A stretch of 42,177 nt of DNA, taken from the NCBI GenBank assembly GCA_024434165.1, contig QMIW01000032.1:1-42177 (forward strand), read 5' to 3'. The notes under the pieces are model-generated. The model did not search any database. It was given only the letters and a program-made list of their open reading frames with translations, and was not told the DNA's origin. Source of the DNA: Chloroflexota bacterium (GTDB lineage Bacteria > Chloroflexota > Anaerolineae > Anaerolineales > Villigracilaceae). This document shows, in pieces, positions 17,300 through 25,033 of the stretch. The first letter of the stretch is position 1; each line of letters starts with the position of its first letter. Position numbers and translations under genes: made by a program.

Positions 17300-17335
17300 A
17301 TTATCTCCTTTGTCACTGATAAGTTTTCTAACCGA

Positions 17336-17391
17336 CCACTGGTCACTGATCACTGGTCACTGGTCACTGATTACTGATTACTGATTACTAC
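17336..17391. repeat. Heptanucleotide tandem repeat (TCACTGA/TCACTGG), eight units
   Basis: Eight units from ccactgg to ttactac fill the spacer between the MttB-family gene stop (17392) and the M20 gene. Confidence 0.88.
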
Positions 17392-18807
17392 CTACTTCCT
17401 CCTCACCATTTCCTTCTCAGCCGCCGCCATAATTCTATCCAATTCCTTCTCCTGCTGCGGCTCCAATGGCGGGACCTGATGCTCGCGCAAAATGCGCTCG
17501 GCTTCGTCAATGGCGTGATCCACGATCTGCTTCCTGCCCTTGTCCTCCCATGTATCCCACGAATTGCGTTCCGCCAGTTTGGTCAGCGCCAGTTCGCCCG
17601 CTTTGAGATGCTTGAGCGTGTGTTTCTGCCCGAGGAAATTGCGCGTGCCATCCATCACGTTGCCGATGATTTCCACTGCCAGGTGTTCCACATCCGCGGA
17701 AAGCCCCGCGCGTAAGCGCAGTACGCCGCCCGCGAATTCGTTATCCAGAACCATCTGCGCGTACGAGCCCATCACACCCGCTTCCATCTCGCCGATGCCA
17801 GAGAGTTCGTCTGCGCCAGCCAGCGCAGGGATGGCGGCGTTCAGTCCGCGCTCGAAGGCGTTTTGCGCGTCGAGCGTATGAGCATTGGTGGAGAATCCAT
17901 ACACATTGACGCTGAACCCGTAATAATGTCCGAGTTGAACCGTAGCCGCCGAGGACAAGCCCAACTCCACGCCGCCCCAGATCAATCCCGTGCGCGGCTC
18001 CAACATCCCCAATCTCCCGCAATAGACGGCAGCGCAGCCTGGGTTGACGATCTGCGCCATCACCAGCAGCGCCAGCGTCTCTGCGCTTTGCTGGACGAGA
18101 CTGCCCGTGATGGTCATAGGCGAGGTCGCGCCGCCAGTGGGGGCGGGGAGGTTGGCGCAGATGACGCCTACCTTCGCCATTTCGACAATCGCCGCCGCAG
18201 CGGGATCGTGAATCGTCAACGGGCTGACGGGTGAAAGCGAGAGCGTCAATTCTTCGGGAAGCGTGCCGACCACCTGCGCCATTTCCACGGCATATTTCAC
18301 CTCCTCGGCAAATTGAATGCCAGGACCTTGAATCGGCTTGGTGGTGTATGGCAGCGTGTGGCGATACATGAACAGCGACATCAGTTCGCCAGGCACATCC
18401 TGCGGCGTGAAGAACGGCGTGACCGTATGTGCGTTCGGCAGCGCATCCAGCAGGCGGGTCGAATCGATCACATCCTGGTCTGTGGCGATGCGCCGCGCCC
18501 CAGTTTTGGCGTCGAACACATCCCGCGCGCCGCCGAGGTTGTGGAAATACAAATTCCCGCCGCCCAATTCGTTGACCGTGCCGTTGCGTCCGCGAATCTT
18601 CGGGCGTTTGTTTGCCTTTGCGATGCAATCCATCACCAGGTCGGCGGGCATGCAAACGCGGCTGCCCTTCATCGTGCATCCCGCTTGGAGCAGAATATCC
18701 AAACTCGGTTGATGAGTCCAGATGATTCCAACCTCGCTCATCACCGTCAGCGTGGCTTCGTGCATGGCTTTTACTTCATCGTCCGATAAAAATTTCAACG
18801 GCGGCAT
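17392..18807 (-). CDS. MttB-family (trimethylamine methyltransferase superfamily) protein, copy 1
   Basis: 471 residues of the COG5598 TIM-barrel family, which transfers a methyl group from tri- or tetramethylated amines to Co(I) of a corrinoid protein. The N-terminal SDDEVKAMHEATLTVMSEVG, the central LPAPTGGATSPMTITGSLVQ and the C-terminal GQKHTLKHLKAGE are characteristic. There is no in-frame amber codon, so it is a non-pyrrolysine homologue like MtgB, MtpB or MtcB. Its C-terminus (ILREHQVPPLEPQQEKELDRI) resembles copy 4 rather than copies 2 and 3. ATG is supported by GAGGAGA. It sits between the S9 peptidase and M20 genes. Substrate unknown. Confidence 0.9.
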   Translation of the reverse strand: MPPLKFLSDDEVKAMHEATLTVMSEVGIIWTHQPSLDILLQAGCTMKGSRVCMPADLVMDCIAKANKRPKIRGRNGTVNELGGGNLYFHNLGGARDVFDAKTGARRIATDQDVIDSTRLLDALPNAHTVTPFFTPQDVPGELMSLFMYRHTLPYTTKPIQGPGIQFAEEVKYAVEMAQVVGTLPEELTLSLSPVSPLTIHDPAAAAIVEMAKVGVICANLPAPTGGATSPMTITGSLVQQSAETLALLVMAQIVNPGCAAVYCGRLGMLEPRTGLIWGGVELGLSSAATVQLGHYYGFSVNVYGFSTNAHTLDAQNAFERGLNAAIPALAGADELSGIGEMEAGVMGSYAQMVLDNEFAGGVLRLRAGLSADVEHLAVEIIGNVMDGTRNFLGQKHTLKHLKAGELALTKLAERNSWDTWEDKGRKQIVDHAIDEAERILREHQVPPLEPQQEKELDRIMAAAEKEMVRRK

Positions 18808-18858
18808 TCGCTCTCCTCAAAACTGACCACGGACGATGGGCGATTAACCATCGAATTA

Positions 18859-18991
18859 CCCATCGTCCATCATCCATCATTCATCGTCTGTCGTCCATCA
18901 TCCATCATCCATCATTCATCGTCCATCATCCATCATTCATCGTCCATCATCCATCGTCCATCATCCATCATCTGTCGTCCATCGTCCAGCG
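18859..18991. repeat. Long heptanucleotide tandem repeat (TCCATCA/TCCATCG), about 19 units
   Basis: Nineteen 7-base units in continuous register (tccatca, ttcatcg, tctgtcg, tccatcg variants), the longest array in the window. Its right half is read as the C-terminus of the S9 peptidase. Confidence 0.93.
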
Positions 18992-20795
18992 CTTTTGCCA
19001 AAAACTCCACCCGCCTCACTTCCGCATCCACCACGTTCTCGATCTTCAAAAACGAATGACCTTCGCCCTTGTACAATAACAACTCGACCTCCTTTCCAAG
19101 TTCGATGAGTTTATCACGCGCCTCGATGGAATCGGAAGCGGGGCAGCGCGGGTCGTTCTCACCGCAGATCATTTGCACGGGCGCATTGACGCGCTCCAAA
19201 AAGAAATACGGCGAGCGGTCATGCCACAGATCATGATTCTCTTCAGGGTCCCCCATGTTTTCGATATTCCAATGCTGTAAATCCTCACGCGATTCGGAAT
19301 GCGACTTGAACCAATTCAAAAACGGAACCACCGCCGAGCCGCCCGCAAACAACTCAGGGTGCGAGGTCAGGCAGCGCATCGTCAAATACCCCCCGTGACT
19401 GCGTCCCGTCACCGCAACTTTTTCCGCCAGCCCGTTTTCGATCAAATACTTCGCGCCCGCCGCGCAATCGTTCATGTCCACGCCGCCCATGTCGAAGCGG
19501 CTTGCATTCTGCCATTTCTTTCCATACCCCGTCGAGCCGCGATAATTCGGCGCAAGCACCGTCCAGCCGCGCGAAGCCAGGTAACTCATGAACGGCTGCC
19601 AGCCGAACGCATAATGCCAGTTCGGTCCGCCGTGAATGTTCAACACCGCCCGCCTGCTTTTTCCGCGATACAAAAGCGCAGGCACACGCGCATCGTCCAT
19701 GCCCGCATACCAGATCTCTTCGGGTTGGACGAAACCCAAACTTTCCTCCAGCGATTGGGTCAATTGCATCGTTTCGCCTGTTTCGAGATTTATCTTCCAC
19801 AAATCGGGCGGATGATTCACATCTTCATAAACAAGGATGACTTCATTGGATGCGATTTGTGGGAGCGAGTGGACTCCCTCTCCAACCTTGACCTCCCGAA
19901 TCGCTCCGCCTCTTTCCTTAAACTGGAAGTTGGTCCTCGCGCCCTCGCCGTGTACCCAGCCGATAATTTCTTCGCTCCGCGCCCAGACGGGTTGCGTGTC
20001 GTCGCCGACCGAGTCGGTTAGCCAGGCGACCTCACCCGATTCAACGGCATAAATTCCGATATTGTGCCACTCTCCATTTTCACACGAAAACGCCAGCGAT
20101 TTTGAGTCAGGCGACCACGCAGGATGCTGGGCATTCAAAATATTGCCATCAAGTGATAATACTTTCCACGCTTGCCCTGAGCCGCGTCGAAGGGTTCCAC
20201 TTTCTACTTCACCAACCCAAACCGCCCTGTCGCTTGCTTCCCATTCCACCTCCGCTGCGATAAACCTCCCATCTGGCGACCACTTCACATCCCAAATGGG
20301 GCGGTGGAGGTCCAGCAAGAGTTCCTTTCTTCCCGTTTCGATTTCCAGCCCATACAGCGCGAACTGACCCTGCTCATCCGAAAGAATTGCCAACCGCTTT
20401 CCGTCGGGTGAAAAATCGAAATTCGGCTGGTGCGCGTAGCCAGACTGGGGAGTGAGGTCAATGGCTGTGTTTTTCTGTAGATCAAAAAGACCGATGTGAT
20501 ACGACTCGCTTCCGTCAGGGTCTAATGCGAAGGCAATCTTCGTCCCATCGGGCGAAAACCTGGGGGAGAACTTTGCGCCCTTCAATGTCATTGCGAGGAG
20601 GGCTATGCCCGACGAAGCAGCCTCCCCGCTGCCATCGGATTGCTTCGCGCTTTGCGCTCGCAATGACATGGACCACAACTCCCACATCCCCGTATTGTTC
20701 CACGAAAAGACGATCAGACCTCCATCAGGTGAGATTGTAAATGGCAGACCATTGTCTACATTCGGGGTGCGGAGGAGTTGGGGGAGGGTGAGCAT
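18933..20795 (-). CDS. S9-family peptidase (prolyl oligopeptidase/acylaminoacyl peptidase type)
   Basis: 620 residues: an N-terminal beta-propeller with repeated FSPDG/WSPDG blades (about 20-340) and a C-terminal alpha/beta-hydrolase domain. The catalytic triad is S466 (GRSHGGY), D548 (GENDPR) and H580 (GEGHSF). It cleaves oligopeptides or acyl-peptides in the cytosol; no signal peptide. Three stretches look repeat-derived: residues about 43-70 (a palindromic element), a short segment near 205-215 (LRRGSGQAW), and the last 17 residues (two copies of MMDDGRx). The true C-terminus probably lay near FLAKAL before the heptamers were added. It belongs to the same-direction run of methyltransferase-cluster genes. 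Confidence 0.92.
   Translation of the reverse strand: MLTLPQLLRTPNVDNGLPFTISPDGGLIVFSWNNTGMWELWSMSLRAQSAKQSDGSGEAASSGIALLAMTLKGAKFSPRFSPDGTKIAFALDPDGSESYHIGLFDLQKNTAIDLTPQSGYAHQPNFDFSPDGKRLAILSDEQGQFALYGLEIETGRKELLLDLHRPIWDVKWSPDGRFIAAEVEWEASDRAVWVGEVESGTLRRGSGQAWKVLSLDGNILNAQHPAWSPDSKSLAFSCENGEWHNIGIYAVESGEVAWLTDSVGDDTQPVWARSEEIIGWVHGEGARTNFQFKERGGAIREVKVGEGVHSLPQIASNEVILVYEDVNHPPDLWKINLETGETMQLTQSLEESLGFVQPEEIWYAGMDDARVPALLYRGKSRRAVLNIHGGPNWHYAFGWQPFMSYLASRGWTVLAPNYRGSTGYGKKWQNASRFDMGGVDMNDCAAGAKYLIENGLAEKVAVTGRSHGGYLTMRCLTSHPELFAGGSAVVPFLNWFKSHSESREDLQHWNIENMGDPEENHDLWHDRSPYFFLERVNAPVQMICGENDPRCPASDSIEARDKLIELGKEVELLLYKGEGHSFLKIENVVDAEVRRVEFLAKALDDGRQMMDDGRWMMDDE
20175..20194. repeat. Short palindromic repeat-like motif inside the S9 peptidase gene
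   Basis: CCCTGAGCCGCGTCGAAGGG has complementary ends. It matches my memory of a dispersed CCCTTCGAC...GCTCAGGG word found in many genomes; only the sequence itself is shown here. Confidence 0.4.
20586..20668. repeat. 83-bp palindromic element inserted in the S9 peptidase gene
   Basis: The ends are perfect 12-bp inverted repeats (TGTCATTGCGAG at 20586-20597 and CTCGCAATGACA at 20657-20668). It is translated as residues of about 43-70 of the peptidase, within a propeller blade. Confidence 0.85.
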
Positions 20796-20864
20796 ATCGT
20801 CTCTGGAGAACCTCCAGGGTCTTCAGGATTTCGGAGGGTCGGGCAGCCTGATTTTTACCGCCCC

Positions 20865-21398
20865 CTAAATTCTCCTGCCTAATAATAGCCTCAGTAATTC
20901 ACGCTGTTCTTCCAACAATTGCCGCTGTTCGTCAGTCACAAGGGATAATTGCGTATCCAATTGCGTCAATAACTTGACGATCTCCTGATAGCGTGTAAGC
21001 AATCGGATTTCCTCGTCTCGGTGCTTTCTTCGCAGGCGAAACGCCACAAGCGGCGGGCGGTTTAGCCGCAATCGTTTGATGGTGAACGACCCCGTTTGAG
21101 TTAATGGATGGATCGTTCCGTCTTCTGCCTCCAGGAAATGTACGTTTGACGGCTCGAGTCGGGGATTCCAAAGCGCGGGATCGTTCTGGCTGGACTGCCA
21201 GTAATCCTGTTTGTATTGGTTGCAGCGATGGCAGCAATAAATCAGGTTGTCGGGGTCGTCGTTCCCGCCTTTTGCAAGGGGCTGAAAATGATCAATCGTC
21301 AGTTCGCCCCCTGTGTCGGTTTCTGTCACGCCGCAAAACTCACAGGCATAATTTGCCCGAAGGCGAACCTGCTCGCGCGTTTTGGCGGAGATCATCAT
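20865..21398 (-). CDS. HNH endonuclease
   Basis: 177 residues with an N-terminal HNH domain: C19-x2-C22, D36-H37 (TIDHFQPLAKGG), N51 (DNLIYCC) and C56-x2-C59-N60. The two CxxC pairs bind structural zinc; H37 and N51 act at the metal site. The C-terminal part is a charged helix (TRYQEIVKLLTQLDTQL) ending in a leucine-rich segment. Its start overlaps the TGA of the coiled-coil gene by 4 bp (ATGA), so the pair is coupled. It could be a stand-alone nuclease of restriction or mobile-element type. There is no obvious link to methyl transfer. Confidence 0.88.
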   Translation of the reverse strand: MMISAKTREQVRLRANYACEFCGVTETDTGGELTIDHFQPLAKGGNDDPDNLIYCCHRCNQYKQDYWQSSQNDPALWNPRLEPSNVHFLEAEDGTIHPLTQTGSFTIKRLRLNRPPLVAFRLRRKHRDEEIRLLTRYQEIVKLLTQLDTQLSLVTDEQRQLLEEQRELLRLLLGRRI

Positions 21399-21706
21399 GC
21401 AGGCTGCGTCCTGTATTGCTGGGACAATTGACGGCGAAGAGAGGCAATTTCGCGCCGCAGGGTTTCATTCTCAGCCGCAACTTCCTGGATTCGCTTTGTC
21501 ACGACGGTTAGTTGAAGTAAAGCCGCGTCAATTTGCTCCTGCAGCGCGGTAAGGTTTCTTTCCCTGGGGGCGGATTTCAAGGATTTGCTCTCCGCAATGT
21601 CCATGCGTGCGTACCAGCGCTCAAGCTGCTTTTGCTCTCTGGCTGTAGGCGTTTCGCCTCGGGAATACTTGTCGTGCAATTTTTTTGCGAGATCGTCGGC
21701 AGGCAT
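21395..21706 (-). CDS. Small coiled-coil protein coupled to the HNH endonuclease
   Basis: 103 residues. The first half is basic and charged (LHDKYSRGETPTAREQKQLERWYARMD). The second half is a predicted coiled coil (LQEQIDAALLQLTVVTKRIQ, then EVAAENETLRREIASLRRQL). No catalytic motif. ATG is preceded by AAAGGAC, and a TATAAT (21732-21737, minus strand) lies 25 bp upstream and could serve as its own promoter -10 box. Overlapping ATGA coupling to the nuclease suggests a partner or regulatory subunit. Not recognised as a known antitoxin. Confidence 0.72.
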   Translation of the reverse strand: MPADDLAKKLHDKYSRGETPTAREQKQLERWYARMDIAESKSLKSAPRERNLTALQEQIDAALLQLTVVTKRIQEVAAENETLRREIASLRRQLSQQYRTQPA

Positions 21707-21748
21707 AAGAAATGTCCTTTCGCTGTGAAAAATTATAGCATAGCGTGG

Positions 21749-23224
21749 TCAGGCGAATTCCAGGTCGTTTATCGCTGGCAGTTCATCCATCCCTGCCTTT
21801 CTGGCGAGGTTCAAAACATAAGCGTGGAGTTCCGCCGCATGGACGGAATCAAGCGCGGGTCGGGAAAACGAGGCGAGGATCTCCTTCACATGAACCCGCG
21901 CGCGGTCGAAGGTATCCAATGAGCCAGATTCCTTCCATCCGCGAATCGAATCGCGGTCAATGATGCGGCTGGGAAGATGCTGCTCCTTTTGGAAGAGTTT
22001 CATCGTGATCTTCTGTTTGAGGAAGTCGCCGCCTTTGAAATTGACGCCTTCGAAGAATTCGGTGGCGAGCGTGTCGGATTGAATTTTCATGCCTTGCAGC
22101 AGCCGCTTTGCCATTGAAATGCCTTCCGCGTCAATGACCAGTTTTTCGGGGCTTTGGCACAGGAGCGAATCCAACATGCCCGCGCCCGAAATCATGTTGA
22201 TGCCGCTCAGCGCGCCGACGAGAAAACCCATCAGGCTTTCGATGCCCGCCTGCATGTCGAGCAGCTTCGCGTCGGTGGCGCCAAGGTAGGTGTGCGTGGG
22301 CAGCCCCAGCGACTTGCCAACCTGCGCGTAGGACGAATCAATCATCGCAGTTTCGATGGCTCCATACGGCGTGCCGCCTTTGCGCATTTCAAAGATGGCT
22401 GGCGCGCCGCCCCACACGATGGGCGAACCCGCGCGCGCGAGTTGGTGGATGGTGATGCCCGAAAGACATTCCGCCGCGTGCTGCGTGACCGCGCCGAGCA
22501 AAGTCACGGGAGCCGCCGCGCCCGCCAGCGGCATGGAAACGATTTCCGCGGGGATGCCCGCCCGCGCGAGCGTGATCAAATTGCCCGCGCCAAAGTTCGA
22601 CCAGATCAACGGCGGCGAAGGGCAGGCATCGAAAATGGCGCGCGGTTTTTCGCGCAGTTTGTCGTGACCGCCCGCGAAGATGGCGAGCATGTCAATCATC
22701 GCGTGCACAGTCTGGTTGGTGAACGCGCCCGTGACGATCGGCTTTTTGGAATACAGCATAATCAGATACAAACGATACAGGTCATGGATGTCCTTCGGCA
22801 CATCGTGGCAGACCACCGCCGTGGATTGCGCGTCGTACTGCGGCAAACTCTCCGCAACCTTGATGACGCGCAGCAGGTCGTCGGTTTCGGCGGTCTTGTG
22901 TTCGAGTGTCTCTGGGATGAGGACGGAGATGCCCGAGGAACCTGGGTCGAAGTGAACCGCATCGCCTCCGTACTGGACCTTGGGGCTGCCCTCGTAGTCG
23001 TAGAGTTGGAACTCGCGTGGAACCGTTTCCAGCGCCTTGCGGACGATTTGCTCTGGAATGCGGACGACCAGAGTCTCTTCATCCACTTGCGCGCCTGCTT
23101 CCGCCAGCAATTGCCGCGCTTCGGCGTTTTGGACCTTGATGCCTGGCTTCAGCAGAAGTTGACAGGCTTCGTCGAGGATGCGGGTGATGAGCGCATCGTC
23201 GAGCAGGGAGAGTTTGGGCTGCAT
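21749..23224 (-). CDS. MttB-family methyltransferase, copy 2
   Basis: 491 residues, COG5598 family, full length without an amber codon. It has GGDAVHFDPGSSGI, the LPQYDAQSTAVVCHDVPKDI segment, IWSNFGAGNLITLARAGIP and GLPTHTYLGATDAK, typical of the MttB barrel. By eye about 70% of positions match copy 3, so the two are tandem duplicates. The ATG has a strong AAGGAGG four bases upstream. The protein would methylate the corrinoid protein encoded at 26596-27246. Amine substrate unknown. Confidence 0.92.
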   Translation of the reverse strand: MQPKLSLLDDALITRILDEACQLLLKPGIKVQNAEARQLLAEAGAQVDEETLVVRIPEQIVRKALETVPREFQLYDYEGSPKVQYGGDAVHFDPGSSGISVLIPETLEHKTAETDDLLRVIKVAESLPQYDAQSTAVVCHDVPKDIHDLYRLYLIMLYSKKPIVTGAFTNQTVHAMIDMLAIFAGGHDKLREKPRAIFDACPSPPLIWSNFGAGNLITLARAGIPAEIVSMPLAGAAAPVTLLGAVTQHAAECLSGITIHQLARAGSPIVWGGAPAIFEMRKGGTPYGAIETAMIDSSYAQVGKSLGLPTHTYLGATDAKLLDMQAGIESLMGFLVGALSGINMISGAGMLDSLLCQSPEKLVIDAEGISMAKRLLQGMKIQSDTLATEFFEGVNFKGGDFLKQKITMKLFQKEQHLPSRIIDRDSIRGWKESGSLDTFDRARVHVKEILASFSRPALDSVHAAELHAYVLNLARKAGMDELPAINDLEFA

Positions 23225-23241
23225 GGCGCCTCCTTAGGGGA

Positions 23242-23353
23242 ATTGGAGATTGGTAATTGGTAATTGAGTCTGAATGACTCAAAGATTGTCTTGGAACAGG
23301 CTTGAATTCTCAAACCACTAATCTCCAGTCTCTAATCTCCAATTACCAATAAC
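23242..23353. repeat. Pair of heptamer arrays in inverted orientation (ATTGGTA / CTAATCT-CCAATTA)
   Basis: The left arm (23242-23269) has attggag, attggta, attggta, attgagt; the right arm (23318-23352) has ctaatct, ccagtct, ctaatct, ccaatta, ccaataa. Within them ATTGGTAATTGG (23249-23260) and CCAATTACCAAT (23339-23350) are perfect complements, so the spacer between copies 2 and 3 can fold on itself. Confidence 0.82.
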
Positions 23354-23367
23354 CGCTTACAAGGAGA

Positions 23368-24846
23368 TCATGCCAGTTCGTAATCTTCCAATTTGGGTAA
23401 TTCTTCGAGACCTGCCTTGCGAGCGAGGTCGAGCATGTACGAGCGGAGTCGCGCTGTCTGGTCGGGATTCAACTCAGGGCGGGAGTAGGAGGCGAGCAGT
23501 TCCTTCACGCGCAGTTTGGCTCTGCCGAAGGCATCCAGCGAGCCCGCTTCCTTCCATGCACGGGTCGAATCGCGGTCAATCACGCTGCTAGGCAGGTGCT
23601 GTTCCTCGCGGAAGAGTTTCATCGTGATCTTCTGCTTGAGGAAATCGCCGCCTTTGAAATTGATCTTTTCGTCGTAGAAGCCCGTGGCGAGCGTATCGGT
23701 GTGCTGTTTGACGCCCGCGATCATACGCTTTGCCATGGCGATGCCTTCCGCGTCAAGGACCAGTTTCTCCGCGCTGTGGCAGGCGAGGAAGTCCAGCATG
23801 CCCGAACCCGAGATCATGTTGATGCCGCTCAGCGCGCCGACCATGGCGGAGATGCCGCTTTCAAGTCCCGCCTGCGCATCCACCAGTTTGGAGTCGGTTG
23901 CGCCGAGGTAGGTGTGCGTGGGCATGCCCAGCGACTTGGCGACCTGCGCGTATGAACAATCGAGCATGGCGGTTTCGATGGCGCCCATGGGCGTTGCGCC
24001 TTTTTTCATGTCGAAGATCGCCGCCGCGCCGCCCCACACGATGGGCGAGCCTGGCTTTGCCAATTGATGGATGACGATGCCCGCGAGGACTTCCGCCGTG
24101 TGCTGTGTGACCGTGCCAAGCATGGTGACGGGAGCCGCTGCGCCCGCCAGTGGAACGGATACGATCTCGGCTGGGATTCCTGCGCGCGCCAGCGCGATGA
24201 GGTTGCCTGCGCCGAAGTTCGACCAAATCAGCGGCGGGGCGGGGCACACGTCGAAGATGGCGCGCGGTTTTTCTCTCGCCGCTTCCATGCCGCCCGCAAA
24301 GACGGCGAGCATATCAATCATTTCCTGCACGGTCTTGTTTGTGAACGCGCCCGTGACGATGGGTTTCTTCGAGTACAGCAGCGCCAGGTACAGGCGGTAC
24401 GAGTCTTGAATGTCCTTGGGCACGTCATGGCAAATGACCGCCGTAGACTGCGCGTCGTATTGCGGCAGCTGCTCCGCGACCTTCAGCAGGCGGATGAGAT
24501 GCTCGGTTTCGGTCGTCTCGTGTTCGAGCGTGTCGGGGTTGAGCATGGCAATGCCCGACGAACCAGGGTCGAAGTGAACATCGTCGCCGCCGTAATGCAC
24601 CGCGGGCTTGCCGTCGGAATCGTAAAGCCAGAACTCACGCGGCGCGCTTTCCAGTGCTTTTTGAACGAGCGCTTTGGGAATCCCAACGACGTGGGTTTCG
24701 GGGTCAATTTTCGCGCCCGCCGCCGCGAGCAGTTCCCGCGCTTCCTCGTTTTGTACTTTTACGGCGGGGCAGCGCAGAAGTTCGTACGCCTCTTCCAAAA
24801 TGCGGGCGATGATTTCATCGCTGAGTAAGGTGAGTTTTGGTCTCAT
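23368..24846 (-). CDS. MttB-family methyltransferase, copy 3
   Basis: 492 residues; paralogue of copy 2 over the whole length (same GG-D-VHFDPGSSGI, LPQYDAQSTAV-CHDVPKDI, GLESGISAMVGALSGINMIS region). No in-frame amber codon. Differences cluster in short surface-like stretches. ATG is preceded by GAGGTG four bases upstream. Proposed role as for copy 2; divergence may mean a different amine substrate or only gene dosage. Confidence 0.92.
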   Translation of the reverse strand: MRPKLTLLSDEIIARILEEAYELLRCPAVKVQNEEARELLAAAGAKIDPETHVVGIPKALVQKALESAPREFWLYDSDGKPAVHYGGDDVHFDPGSSGIAMLNPDTLEHETTETEHLIRLLKVAEQLPQYDAQSTAVICHDVPKDIQDSYRLYLALLYSKKPIVTGAFTNKTVQEMIDMLAVFAGGMEAAREKPRAIFDVCPAPPLIWSNFGAGNLIALARAGIPAEIVSVPLAGAAAPVTMLGTVTQHTAEVLAGIVIHQLAKPGSPIVWGGAAAIFDMKKGATPMGAIETAMLDCSYAQVAKSLGMPTHTYLGATDSKLVDAQAGLESGISAMVGALSGINMISGSGMLDFLACHSAEKLVLDAEGIAMAKRMIAGVKQHTDTLATGFYDEKINFKGGDFLKQKITMKLFREEQHLPSSVIDRDSTRAWKEAGSLDAFGRAKLRVKELLASYSRPELNPDQTARLRSYMLDLARKAGLEELPKLEDYELA

Positions 24847-24860
24847 AAGACACCTCTAAG

Positions 24861-24893
24861 AACGGTAATTGAGTAATTGGGTAATTTGTAGTT
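24861..24893. repeat. Degenerate heptamer repeat (GTAATTG-like)
   Basis: About four loose units (aacggta, attgagt, aattggg, taatttg) lie just upstream of MttB copy 3. They share words with the array at 23242. Confidence 0.6.
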
Positions 24894-24927
24894 TGGTCAA
24901 CTTTGGCGAAAAAGAGATGAAAGTTTG

Positions 24928-24970
24928 AACGTTTGCAGGTTGAAATGTTTTCTGTCAACCTGCAAACGTT
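24928..24970. repeat. Perfect 16-bp inverted repeat in the spacer between MttB copies 4 and 3
   Basis: AACGTTTGCAGGTTGA (24928-24943) pairs perfectly with TCAACCTGCAAACGTT (24955-24970) around an 11-nt loop. There is no clear T run on the minus strand, so it is more likely a processing or attenuating hairpin, or a repeat fold-back, than a simple terminator. Confidence 0.75.
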
Positions 24971-24972
24971 TT

Positions 24973-25029
24973 AACTTTCCAACCTTCCAACCTTCCAACC
25001 TTCCAACCTTCTAACCTTCCAACCTTCAA
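24973..25029. repeat. Octanucleotide tandem repeat (AACCTTCC), about six units
   Basis: Units AACCTTCC x3 then AACCTTCT, AACCTTCC, AACCTTCA run up to the stop codon of MttB copy 4. Confidence 0.88.
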
Positions 25030-25033
25030 ACTA

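Noticed and set aside
18859-18991. CRISPR array
   Set aside because: Units are 7 bp with no spacers and no cas genes nearby; this is a tandem repeat.
22154-23263. 369-codon plus-strand frame over MttB copy 2
   Set aside because: Arg/His-rich shadow of the methyltransferase; no ribosome site and no conserved motif.
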